Positions 53,456 through 60,429 of a stretch of 64,000 nucleotides of DNA are shown here, one piece after another. The position numbers were made by a program, and so were the translations under genes. This DNA is from Sphingobacterium alkalisoli (GTDB taxonomy: Bacteria > Bacteroidota > Bacteroidia > Sphingobacteriales > Sphingobacteriaceae), in NCBI RefSeq assembly GCF_005049105.1, contig NZ_SUKA01000005.1:326878-390877 (forward strand). The letters are read 5' to 3'. The notes under the pieces were generated by a model. It was not told the origin of the DNA. It made no database searches and was given only the letters and a program-made list of their open reading frames with translations. How positions within the stretch are numbered: position 1 is the first letter of the stretch; each line of letters opens with the position of its first letter.

Positions 53456-54664
53456 TCAAAGAGCAATCAACGAAAACCTTCGACCAGACGACAAGGGAAT
53501 AAAAAACTTGTTAAAATCTACACTACCACCTATCAGAAACATACATATCGGTGAATCATATCTAATATTCGAGTAATCCCGCCCATAATGTATCCTGGCG
53601 ACGATACCTAGTGCCCGCCAGTTCTGTTGCGTGTATTTGATAAAAAGACTATTATTCATTCTGTATTTATTTTCATGCGGATAATTGCTCATATTTCCGA
53701 AAATATATTCATACTCTAGTCGTGTGATTAACTCCCTGTTATTATATGGGCGAACTTTTATTGATCTCTCCCCTGTAGGTGTTTTCTCTATAGCATCTAT
53801 TACCTTCCTAGTTTTTAATACATTGAATAGTTTTCTAAATTGTAAAAATCCAACTACCCGATCCGTGCCATAAGCATTCCGTTGTTCATCTGAATATTTG
53901 AACGGGCCAAACCAAGTAGCATCGTGTTGATACGCTAATTTTGCAGAAAACATATTTCTGGATCTGAAAAGATGAGAGTAGGTCAACCCTGTCTGTATAT
54001 AATTTGTAGAGAAATCGCCTTTTAGATAGTCGTTTCTACGATCTGCAGTTTCATCACTTGATTCCGTATAGAAGAAACCATCCGGCTGTCCATTAGAGAA
54101 ATGGTGAGCGGTAACATTCAATGAGAGCGTGCTCAACGGTTTGTCAAGTTTTTCCCAGTTTTGAAAAGGTAGCCTCGAGTCAGCATATATTATGCGATAT
54201 TTAGATTCTGTATTCCAGATTACCTTGTCGATTGTGAATCCAAAAATATTGTTGTTTGGGACAAGTGGGCTAGAGCCGTCCTTAGTCATTCTCACATTAA
54301 AACCATAATCAAATGTCAATCGAGATGTTTGCCAAAAGTGCTTGCCATGGTTTCTGCCCATCATTATTGGAGTTTGATGATATATATTACCTTCGAAAAT
54401 ATAACCATTCATTCCTTCTCCGTCTCTTAACGCAGGACTAACACGTTCAAGATATTGAGGCTTTCCCGGAATAGGGATCGCTAGATAAGAGATTTTTTCA
54501 TTTGCAAACCAGATATTCTGCATAGCAGTATACACACTCTTGTCTACGTTCTGACTTAGCAAGCCAACATAGATATTATCCATGTTTGAAGAGTCAGTCT
54601 GAGAAATAGCGAATAGATTCCCAAATAATCCTACCAGGAAAATAATGATTTTTTTTGTGTTCAT
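53456..54664 (-). CDS. Outer-membrane beta-barrel-type hypothetical protein
   Basis: 402 residues with a signal peptide (KKIIIFLVGLFGNLFAISQ). The remainder alternates amphipathic strands and short turns (HFWQTSRLTFDYGFNVRMT, LSTLSLNVTAHHFSNGQPDG, YIQTGLTYSHLFR, LITRLEYEYIFG), which fits an outer-membrane barrel of perhaps 14-18 strands. I recognise no family name. The gene lies upstream of the 1182-residue protein on the same strand. The 172-bp gap holds an ATACCC/GGGTAT inverted repeat (53385-53402), so the two may be separately transcribed. Confidence 0.72.
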   Translation of the reverse strand: MNTKKIIIFLVGLFGNLFAISQTDSSNMDNIYVGLLSQNVDKSVYTAMQNIWFANEKISYLAIPIPGKPQYLERVSPALRDGEGMNGYIFEGNIYHQTPIMMGRNHGKHFWQTSRLTFDYGFNVRMTKDGSSPLVPNNNIFGFTIDKVIWNTESKYRIIYADSRLPFQNWEKLDKPLSTLSLNVTAHHFSNGQPDGFFYTESSDETADRRNDYLKGDFSTNYIQTGLTYSHLFRSRNMFSAKLAYQHDATWFGPFKYSDEQRNAYGTDRVVGFLQFRKLFNVLKTRKVIDAIEKTPTGERSIKVRPYNNRELITRLEYEYIFGNMSNYPHENKYRMNNSLFIKYTQQNWRALGIVARIHYGRDYSNIRYDSPICMFLIGGSVDFNKFFIPLSSGRRFSLIAL

Positions 54665-54971
54665 AAGTTTTTAGATAATTGATTTTCAGTTAATAATAAT
54701 TCTAAATTAAGAAGAATCAATATATATTACAAGTTTTTATATGTCGAATTTCTTAGCTTCAGGGTAAGATTATGTATCGCAATAGCGGTGCTATGAACAA
54801 GCAAAAGGTTTATGGTCTGATCAGTGGAGAGTGAATTCTTTCCGATTTTGAAGTTGACTACTCTTTGGATGACATTTTGAATAAAAGATCTATAATTTCA
54901 ACGTCCGTATTAGGCGCGTGGTATATCAAGAAGTTTAAAGATATTTTTGATGCTTGCAAATTGTAAAAAAG

Positions 54972-55002
54972 AGTGGTTAGTGCAAAAAATGCAATAACCA
55001 CT
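54972..55002. repeat. Hairpin, AGTGGTTA/TAACCACT
   Basis: AGTGGTTA (54972-54979) pairs with TAACCACT (54995-55002). An inner TGCA/TGCA pair (54981-54984 and 54990-54993) extends the stem after a mismatch. It could terminate a lost plus-strand gene whose fragment lies just upstream. Confidence 0.5.
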
Positions 55003-55030
55003 AAGCATCTCAATGAAAGAAAATTAGAAC

Positions 55031-55069
55031 CTTTTTGAACTGTAAGGGAATCCTTGACAGTTCAAAAAG
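55031..55069. repeat. Strong hairpin, 13-bp outer stem
   Basis: CTTTTTGAACTGT (55031-55043) is exactly complementary to ACAGTTCAAAAAG (55057-55069). An inner AAGG/CCTT pair with one bulged base gives a 17-bp stem closed by GAAT. With no active gene nearby on the plus strand it may be a small mobile or repetitive palindrome or a lone terminator. Confidence 0.55.
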
Positions 55070-55138
55070 ATGTTAATCGGAACGTCAATTGTAAAGTGCT
55101 AAGACTGATAAAAAGGGCAAGGTTAATTTAAATAAAGA

Positions 55139-55160
55139 AGGCCTGCACTCCTGCAGGCCT
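55139..55160 (-). terminator. Terminator of the NTF2-like gene
   Basis: AGGCCTGCA (55139-55147), loop CTCC, TGCAGGCCT (55152-55160): a 9-bp GC-rich stem. On the minus strand it is followed by TCTTTATTT, as expected for a Rho-independent terminator 26 bp after the stop at 55186. Confidence 0.85.
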
Positions 55161-55185
55161 CACATAGAAACAAAAATACCCAGTT

Positions 55186-55614
55186 TTAGGGGTATGTCGT
55201 TACCACTTTGCTTACCTGCCAGCCATTTTTGGTGTTGCACAGTGTAATGTGGTCTACACGGGTGAAATTTTCGAACTCCATGGTCGCTTTCGCTATGCAA
55301 GATTTACCACATTCATCCAGTATTTGGTAAGTTGTTTTGCAATTGTACTGTAGCCCTTTATTCTGTTTTAGGAACTTCGTGTATGCTTTTTTGCCATGTT
55401 TATTGTCGCTTGCTGTGTTGTGGTATTCGAAATCGGTAGCAAATAGTTGCTCGTTAAACTCAACATTGCCTAATGCTGTGGCGTCGAGATAGGCCGCGAC
55501 GATGCCTACTGCGGTCATATTTTTTAAGGGGTTTGCTTTCTCAGCAGCAAATGCCATAGAAGAAGCAAATAAGATAAGAGCTGTTGCGATGGAGGTGATG
55601 ATAGTTGTTTTCAT
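55186..55614 (-). CDS. Secreted NTF2-like (SnoaL/lumazine-binding-type) protein
   Basis: 142 residues with a cleavable signal ending AFAAEKA. The mature part fits the cone-shaped NTF2-like fold: NMTAVGIVAAYLDATALGNVEFNEQLFATDFEYHNT, then HGKKAYTKFLKQNKGL and the terminal strand GWQVSKVVTTYP. Two Cys pairs (NCKTTYQILDECGKSC) may form disulfides in the periplasm. Such proteins are usually called putative lumazine-binding. The substrate is unknown. Monocistronic with its own terminator. Confidence 0.75.
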   Translation of the reverse strand: MKTTIITSIATALILFASSMAFAAEKANPLKNMTAVGIVAAYLDATALGNVEFNEQLFATDFEYHNTASDNKHGKKAYTKFLKQNKGLQYNCKTTYQILDECGKSCIAKATMEFENFTRVDHITLCNTKNGWQVSKVVTTYP

Positions 55615-55879
55615 GTTGGTAGTTTTTTATGTTTTAAAAGTTGTTATGTCTTATTGTTTGAGTCAAAAGTAGGGCAGAAGTTGATGCTAAGGAATGGAGA
55701 TTAGACCAACGCTTCCCATTATTCGGTGAATACGGAAAAGATATCGGTAAAAAATATACGGAAGCATCTACTAAGCCTTTCATATCTTAAAGACGCAAAA
55801 GATCACGCTATGGTTGCATCACTCGATTCAAGTGTAGGTGAGGGAAGTTACCTTTCTCGTCGCGAGCAGTAAGTATTCC

Positions 55880-55908
55880 CTTCGTCACTGCGAGGAAGTA
55901 TGACGAAG
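55880..55908. repeat. REP-like dispersed palindrome
   Basis: CTTCGTCA (55880-55887) is complementary to TGACGAAG (55901-55908) around CTGCGAGGAAGTA. The text TCGTCACTGCGAGGAAG-TATGACGAAGCAGTCT resembles the CGTCATTGCGAGG...GACGAAGCAATCT family dispersed through many Sphingobacteriaceae/Chryseobacterium-like genomes (from memory). Such elements are non-coding and often form hairpins. Confidence 0.5.
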
Positions 55909-56124
55909 CAGTCTTATCTACCTATGCTAAGTCATCCTCCGAGGTTAATTGTCTTACTTGATATAGAGTTTACTTTGTATCATGGCGAGAAAAAAACTCG
56001 CTGCGAAGGTAATCCATGGGATGACGCTTAGTTTATAGCAGAGCTAGATCGCGGGGTTGAGGAATATGATCATGGAGAAATCGCAACTTACACTATTGTA
56101 GATGTTGAATCTGGTATTTGCGGC

Positions 56125-56149
56125 GGTTGTTCGGAAATTCCGAACAACC
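56125..56149. repeat. Perfect palindrome upstream of the Rpn gene
   Basis: GGTTGTTCGGAA (56125-56136), one central base, TTCCGAACAACC (56138-56149): 12-bp arms with no mismatch. It lies 121 bp before the Rpn start. Its core GTTGTTCGGAA resembles that of the palindrome 196 bp after the gene. Confidence 0.7.
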
Positions 56150-56270
56150 AGCTGAAATTGTAAGCCATTAAAGTGGTTAGTAATCTTCATATTTTTTTTG
56201 CTAAAAAAATTAGTTTTAATGGTCGATATTTTGTACTTTTGACAGTAATAACTAGTTATATCCAATATTT

Positions 56271-57209
56271 ATGCATAGATATATAGACCCAACCACCGAT
56301 TTTGGTTTTAAACGGATATTCGGAATGGAGCCGAATCGAGACCTATTGATAGCTTTTCTCAATGGTGTATTTCTTGGACGTAAAGATATCGAAGATATTG
56401 TTTACAATAGGAATGAACATGTTGGAGACACTGAAGAAACAGGAGGCGTAATCTTTGACCTGACCTGTACAGCTACCAATGGAGAAAAATTTATAATCGA
56501 AGTCCAGCGTAGCTCCCAGATTAATCTCAAAAGACGCATGCTGTATTATGGAAGTAAATTGATCGCCGATCAGGCTCCTAAAGGAAATCGAAAACAGTGG
56601 AATTATGCTATCAGCGAGGTGTATGTTATCGTACTGATGGATGGATTTCGTATTCCGGGAGGCAATGGTTCTAAAGATTTTATGCACGATATTTGCTTGT
56701 GTAACAGGGAGACAGGAGAAGTTTTTTACGAAGATCTTGGTTTTATTTACTTAGAATTGATTAACTTTACCAAAGGTGAGGCAGAGTTATCCAACGATTT
56801 GGATAGATGGTTATATGTATTGAAGAATATGTCCGTGATGGATAAATTACCCCGCTATCTGCGTAAGCCTATTTTTGAAAAATTATTCAGTATAGCTGAA
56901 TATAGTAAATTAAGCAAGGAGGAAAAGGCTATGTACGATGTGAGTTTAAAACGTAAATGGGACGCGGAATCAATCCGGGAAACGGCTATCATTGAACAAG
57001 AAAGAGCTCGTAAGGAAGGATTGGAACAAGGATTGGAACGAGGAATTGAACAAGGAATTGAACAAGGAATGGGGACTAAAAATTATGAGATTGTAAAGAA
57101 ACTTATTGTCCAACATGATTGGTCTGATGCATCTATTGCCGATTTTGTTGAAGTATCCCTTGATTTTGTCGAGAAGGTGCGTAATGAGTTAGCCAAGAAC
57201 AACAAATAG
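56271..57209 (+). CDS. Rpn family recombination-promoting nuclease / PD-(D/E)XK transposase-like
   Basis: 312 residues of the PDDEXK_2/Rpn type. The N-terminus YIDPTTDFGFKRIFG is the family hallmark. The nuclease core is Asp63 (VIFDLTC) and Glu77-x-Gln79 (FIIEVQ), a PD-(D/E)XK variant with Gln for Lys, as usual in this family. The middle helices carry LINFTKGEAEL. The tail has short repeats (EQGLERGIEQGIEQGM). Rpn proteins cut DNA and stimulate RecA-independent recombination (family knowledge). It is flanked by related palindromes (56125-56149 and 57405-57433) and has its own terminator. It may be a mobile or selfish gene (inference). Confidence 0.9.
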   Translation: MHRYIDPTTDFGFKRIFGMEPNRDLLIAFLNGVFLGRKDIEDIVYNRNEHVGDTEETGGVIFDLTCTATNGEKFIIEVQRSSQINLKRRMLYYGSKLIADQAPKGNRKQWNYAISEVYVIVLMDGFRIPGGNGSKDFMHDICLCNRETGEVFYEDLGFIYLELINFTKGEAELSNDLDRWLYVLKNMSVMDKLPRYLRKPIFEKLFSIAEYSKLSKEEKAMYDVSLKRKWDAESIRETAIIEQERARKEGLEQGLERGIEQGIEQGMGTKNYEIVKKLIVQHDWSDASIADFVEVSLDFVEKVRNELAKNNK

Positions 57210-57243
57210 ATATTTCCTGCTTTAAATAATGAGATATGCAATG

Positions 57244-57272
57244 GCCGTTCGGTATTCCGTTCGGCTTTTTAT
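57244..57272 (+). terminator. Terminator of the Rpn gene
   Basis: GCCG-TT-CGG (57244-57252), loop TATT, CCG-TT-CGGC (57257-57265), followed by TTTTTAT: a hairpin with a symmetrical TT/TT internal loop, 35 bp after the Rpn stop. Confidence 0.7.
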
Positions 57273-57404
57273 GTAAAGGTTGATGGACCTCATATATTCT
57301 TTTAGATTCGAAGGCTTCCCATTTAAATCCTAGGGTTTTCTATGCGTGATAGCTATCGGCCTTATGTAAGCACTCACCGCAAATAGTGGTTTTATTCAGA
57401 ATTT

Positions 57405-57433
57405 CAGTTGGTCGGAATATATCCGACCAACTG
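57405..57433. repeat. Palindrome downstream of the Rpn gene
   Basis: CAGTTGGTCGGA (57405-57416), ATATA centre, TCCGACCAACTG (57422-57433): perfect 12-bp arms. It shares the GTTG-TCGGAA / TCCGA-CAAC core with the upstream palindrome at 56125-56149, differing in the fifth position and the centre. Confidence 0.65.
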
Positions 57434-57454
57434 CTTTCAACGGAATTTAAAGTG

Positions 57455-57479
57455 ATTGTCTCTACACTGTGGAGACAAT
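57455..57479. terminator. Hairpin 3' of the epoxide-hydrolase-like gene
   Basis: ATTGTCTC (57455-57462) and GAGACAAT (57472-57479), with an inner CAC-T-GTG pairing and a TA bulge. It lies 44 bp past the stop of the minus-strand hydrolase gene and could serve as its terminator, or be another of the palindromes in this stretch. Confidence 0.5.
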
Positions 57480-57522
57480 TAAAAGTAATGAAAGACTCCC
57501 ATCGAATAGCGCTATTTCCCTA

Positions 57523-58485
57523 TTAAGCATTTTGTTGTTCTAGCCATTTTAAAATCGATTGGGTAGTTTCCTCTGGTTTTTCTTGTTGAATCCAATGACC
57601 ACACTCCAGACTAACAATATCCAAATTAGGAACGATATTTTTTAGGTTTTCAGATTTTGGAATCGTGTCCTGTTCACCGTATATCATAAGAGTCGGCTGA
57701 TGAATGATTGGGGTTATGTCCGCCATTAAGTGCCAGTTTCGATCAAGATTTCTATACCAATTTATACTTCCTGCAAACCCTGATGACTCAAAAGCAGAAA
57801 CAAATACAGACAGTTCGTTGTCTTCCATTAAGGGTTCCCCAAGTGGTTTTTCCGCTCTTGCGAGATTTATCATTAGCATTCCGGGTTCCGGTGGTGTGGG
57901 AGGTACGTTTTTGCGGAATATGTTACGGAGGAACCGGGATGCGTTTTCATTCATTATAGCATCTGCTACCCCTGGTTGCCGATTGAAGTGAACAAAATAG
58001 AAGTCTCCTCCAAATATTGCTTCCATAAACTCAATCCATGGTCTTTCTCCACGCTCTTGATAAGGCAAAGCCAAGTTTATTATTTTATTTACCCGTTCAG
58101 GATGCAATAGTGCCAAACTCCATACCACATTTGCACCCCAATCGTGACCAACAAAAGTGGCATCTTCATATCCAAAGTAATCAAGTAGTGCAACGAGGTC
58201 ACCCGTCAAGTGTTCAATGTCATAATCAGTTACTTCGGTCGGACTGGATGAGTTGCCATACCCTCTCTGATTTGGAATGATGACATGATAGCCAGCTGCA
58301 ACAAGTGGAGGCACCTGATGACGCCAAGAAAAAGCATGTTCCGGAAAGCCGTGACAGAGCACAATAGGTTTTCCAGCATTTTGTTTACCCGCTTCAAATA
58401 CTTCCAGTATCACACCGTTGACTGAAATAAGATCGGGTTGGTAAAAATTACTTGCGTTAAGCATAGAATTATTTTCGTTTGTCAT
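57523..58485 (-). CDS. Alpha/beta hydrolase, epoxide-hydrolase-like
   Basis: 320 residues, no signal. The oxyanion motif HGFP is at 45-48, and the nucleophile elbow GHDWGA places Asp115 as catalytic residue. Asp rather than Ser points to the epoxide hydrolase/haloalkane dehalogenase branch. The acid (about residue 273, in MIYGEQDTIP) and the His in LECGHWIQQEKP complete the triad. The lid region (WIEFMEAIFGGDFYFVHFNRQPGVADAI) resembles epoxide hydrolases. The substrate is unknown. Monocistronic; its start region is next to RHS debris. Confidence 0.87.
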   Translation of the reverse strand: MTNENNSMLNASNFYQPDLISVNGVILEVFEAGKQNAGKPIVLCHGFPEHAFSWRHQVPPLVAAGYHVIIPNQRGYGNSSSPTEVTDYDIEHLTGDLVALLDYFGYEDATFVGHDWGANVVWSLALLHPERVNKIINLALPYQERGERPWIEFMEAIFGGDFYFVHFNRQPGVADAIMNENASRFLRNIFRKNVPPTPPEPGMLMINLARAEKPLGEPLMEDNELSVFVSAFESSGFAGSINWYRNLDRNWHLMADITPIIHQPTLMIYGEQDTIPKSENLKNIVPNLDIVSLECGHWIQQEKPEETTQSILKWLEQQNA

Positions 58486-58660
58486 TTTTATTCTTTAGAA
58501 GATTTAATTAATGATGCAAACTTATGCCTGCCAAGTGACAGCCTTATGTCAGTGGCACGATGGTATTCGTACATCTATCGAATTTCGATAAGGGATATTC
58601 GGCGGAGCAAATGCTTCTGGTTCTTTTCATGGTAGGAACTTCAGGATGAGCTTAGGGGAG

Positions 58661-58758
58661 GTATACATGCAATGGGAAGTTTGTATACACTGGAGTGGCA
58701 GTACGATTACGGGGCAAGATACTATGATCCGGAGGTCGGCAGATGGAATGTGGTGGAG
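58661..58758 (+). pseudogene. RHS repeat-associated core fragment
   Basis: From 58681 the plus strand reads LEWQYDYGARYYDPEVGRW and NVVE, the diagnostic DYGAR-x-YDP-x-x-GRW signature of the RHS/YD-repeat core. Just upstream a second frame gives YTCNGK, the usual preceding YNGKE motif, so a frameshift lies between. The frame then runs straight into the antisense strand of the M23 peptidase gene with no C-terminal toxin. Only a shard of a polymorphic-toxin or wall-protein gene remains. Confidence 0.75.
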
Positions 58759-58760
58759 CA

Positions 58761-59843
58761 CTATCTCCTCACAAATCCCGCTATCGTATCCCTGGCTACC
58801 ACATGCAGCCACTTGCCCGTTTGAGCCAACAGTTTAACAGGTTCGCCCTTGTCGAGCTGTAAGCGAGTAGGGTAAGAAGTGCCGGGCCCAGTACGTAGTA
58901 GCATACGTTCTGTCAAGGCTTTCGGCTGTAATGTGTCATATTCCCAGTCGGGGGGAATAGCAAATTTTTTAACGAAGTTGAGTGGATCTACCGCACCACT
59001 ACGTCCGTATACGCCGAAATGCAAATGTGGAGGCCCACCTGCGGCATTTCCCGTATTGCCTACGAATCCCAAGGTATCTCCACGTAGCACCTGTCTGCCG
59101 CTATGGACAGCTGTACTATCGAGATGAGCGTAGTACACACGGAAACCCAGTTTGTTTTCGCTTAGCCATATCTGCTTCCCGCCAAGGCTTCCCCTTTCTC
59201 CAGCAAAGTCGATCCGTCCGTCGGAGACCGCCAGTACAGGAGTGCCTCGTGCAGCAAAGATATCTATACCCTCGTGGCGACGTGCACCACCATCCCGATC
59301 CGCTCCCCAAAAACTCTGGATTGCGCCGTTATCCTTACCGATAACCGGAAAATGATAAGCTGGTTGCGTGTAGATCTTTACCTGGTACACAGCCGAATCA
59401 TTTAGCAGAGGTTGAAGACTGATTCGAACACTATCGTCATCATGGGCCGACCATTCAACCGTGCTTGATGCACCAGATAGCTCTGCCAGCAGCTTTTTCG
59501 ACGGGGTCGTGTTTGAGTTAAAAAATTCCAATAAGAAGCCTGTACCGTCCGAGGGCCTTTTCAGTTCAGCCACCAGTTGTTGGCCCTGTTTGACGGAGAC
59601 GGCGTACACGATGGCAGAGGCATCAGGGTGCCCGATTTGTATAGTGGCGAGATAAGGGAGTTCGATTTGCAGGGGATCAGCCATCGCCCTCTCGTGCGAA
59701 GCCTTCCACAGCCCAAAGAGACTGTCATTCCTTGGGAAGCTGCTCTCGTATTTGCCACGCTCGGTATGCTGTAACAACGTACGTATATGCGTACAGGTAC
59801 TAATTAGGAGGAGCAATAAGATGTATATGGGCCAATGCTTCAT
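58761..59843 (-). CDS. M23 family metallopeptidase with C-terminal SH3-like domain
   Basis: 360 residues from the ATG at 59843, which starts a signal/anchor (MKHWPIYILLLLLISTC, possible lipid Cys17); the in-frame ATG at 59918 adds 25 polar residues. The lysostaphin-type domain (about 190-300) has all zinc ligands: RRHEGIDIFAARGTPV (His and Asp) and GGPPHLHFGVYG (HxH). An SH3b-like module follows (RTGPGTSYPTRLQL, KWLHVV, GFVRR). It probably cuts peptidoglycan cross-bridges at the envelope. Its stop lies right at the RHS fragment, so the original 3' end may have been altered by that rearrangement. Confidence 0.88.
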   Translation of the reverse strand: MKHWPIYILLLLLISTCTHIRTLLQHTERGKYESSFPRNDSLFGLWKASHERAMADPLQIELPYLATIQIGHPDASAIVYAVSVKQGQQLVAELKRPSDGTGFLLEFFNSNTTPSKKLLAELSGASSTVEWSAHDDDSVRISLQPLLNDSAVYQVKIYTQPAYHFPVIGKDNGAIQSFWGADRDGGARRHEGIDIFAARGTPVLAVSDGRIDFAGERGSLGGKQIWLSENKLGFRVYYAHLDSTAVHSGRQVLRGDTLGFVGNTGNAAGGPPHLHFGVYGRSGAVDPLNFVKKFAIPPDWEYDTLQPKALTERMLLRTGPGTSYPTRLQLDKGEPVKLLAQTGKWLHVVARDTIAGFVRR

Positions 59844-60165
59844 AAGCAACTTATCAACAAATGAAATACCATAAGGTTTGAGACCTGTCGGTGAGATCTT
59901 TGATTTGGACCAATTCATCGGAACTGCAACCGCAAGTAAAAATGAGAGACTTTTTTACTTGCTAATCTTTCTTTATCCAGTAGCATTTGATCTTTACTAT
60001 ACCTCAGCAGATAAGCTGAAGGCAGTGGAGCGGGAAAGTATATCTTGCATATGACCAAAAAGAATCTCATTTAGAGGGAAGAAAAAATACGAAAGTAAGC
60101 AAGTCGCTAAATATAATTGCGACTAATGCGGTCATATTATACCACCGCACTTTCTTATTAGTTTT
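59844..60165. other. Intergenic region with terminator-like hairpin
   Basis: GCAAGTAAAAA (59932-59942) is exactly complementary to TTTTTACTTGC (59952-59962), loop 9 nt. On the minus strand it follows the small truncated gene at 60166 and could end transcription from the monooxygenase operon. No other feature is visible between 59963 and 60165. Confidence 0.5.
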
Positions 60166-60393
60166 TCAAAATCGAATAATACAGTTGATACCGATGATGT
60201 GTTGCAAGGGGCCAGTGAATTTGAAAAAATCAGCCGGAGTCTTAAAAGTAAAATAGTTTCGGGCGACATCAATGGACTTAGGAAGCTGGTGCCCCCAATT
60301 GGGTGCATCGACGATTGAATTATAAAGGTTTACAAACAGTAATCCGCTGCTTATCACAATGGCAATATGCAGTACAAAAATTTTAATCTTCAT
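60166..60393 (-). CDS. Truncated DUF1772/anthrone-oxygenase-like membrane protein
   Basis: 75 residues: one membrane helix (VLHIAIVISSGLLFVNLYNSIVDA) and WGHQLPKSIDVARNYFTFKTPADFFKFTGPLQH, which is the N-terminal half of small Bacteroidota membrane proteins of about 150 residues related to DUF1772. The expected further helices are missing after GINCIIRF, so it is probably a C-terminally truncated gene. It begins 36 bp after the monooxygenase stop and is likely its operon partner. Confidence 0.55.
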   Translation of the reverse strand: MKIKIFVLHIAIVISSGLLFVNLYNSIVDAPNWGHQLPKSIDVARNYFTFKTPADFFKFTGPLQHIIGINCIIRF

Positions 60394-60429
60394 TTTTAAA
60401 AATTGGATAAAATTGTTGTTGAGCTTTTA

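Larger units (their letters stand above)
54665..55185. other. 521-bp intergenic region with three hairpins and gene debris
   Basis: Between two minus-strand genes. A plus-strand stretch around 54840-54965 reads as a protein-like but start-less fragment (SDFEVDYSLDDILNK, LGAWYIKKFKDIFDACKL) and may be the remains of a gene. Three hairpins follow at 54972-55002, 55031-55069 and 55139-55160. Nothing else is assignable. Confidence 0.45.
55615..56270. other. 656-bp intergenic region with repetitive palindromes
   Basis: No protein-coding sequence is convincing. It holds an extragenic palindrome at 55880-55908, a second, diverged GAAGG/GATGACG-type piece at about 55985-56030, and the perfect palindrome at 56125-56149 before the Rpn gene. 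The ATG at 56271 is preceded by a very AT-rich leader. Confidence 0.6.

Noticed and set aside
56044..56265. 73-codon minus-strand frame upstream of the Rpn gene
   Set aside because: It reads through the palindrome and the AT-rich promoter region; no conserved motif, composition like non-coding DNA.
58879..59355. Several plus-strand frames opposite the M23 peptidase
   Set aside because: The minus-strand frame holds all zinc ligands; the opposite frames are GC-skewed shadows.
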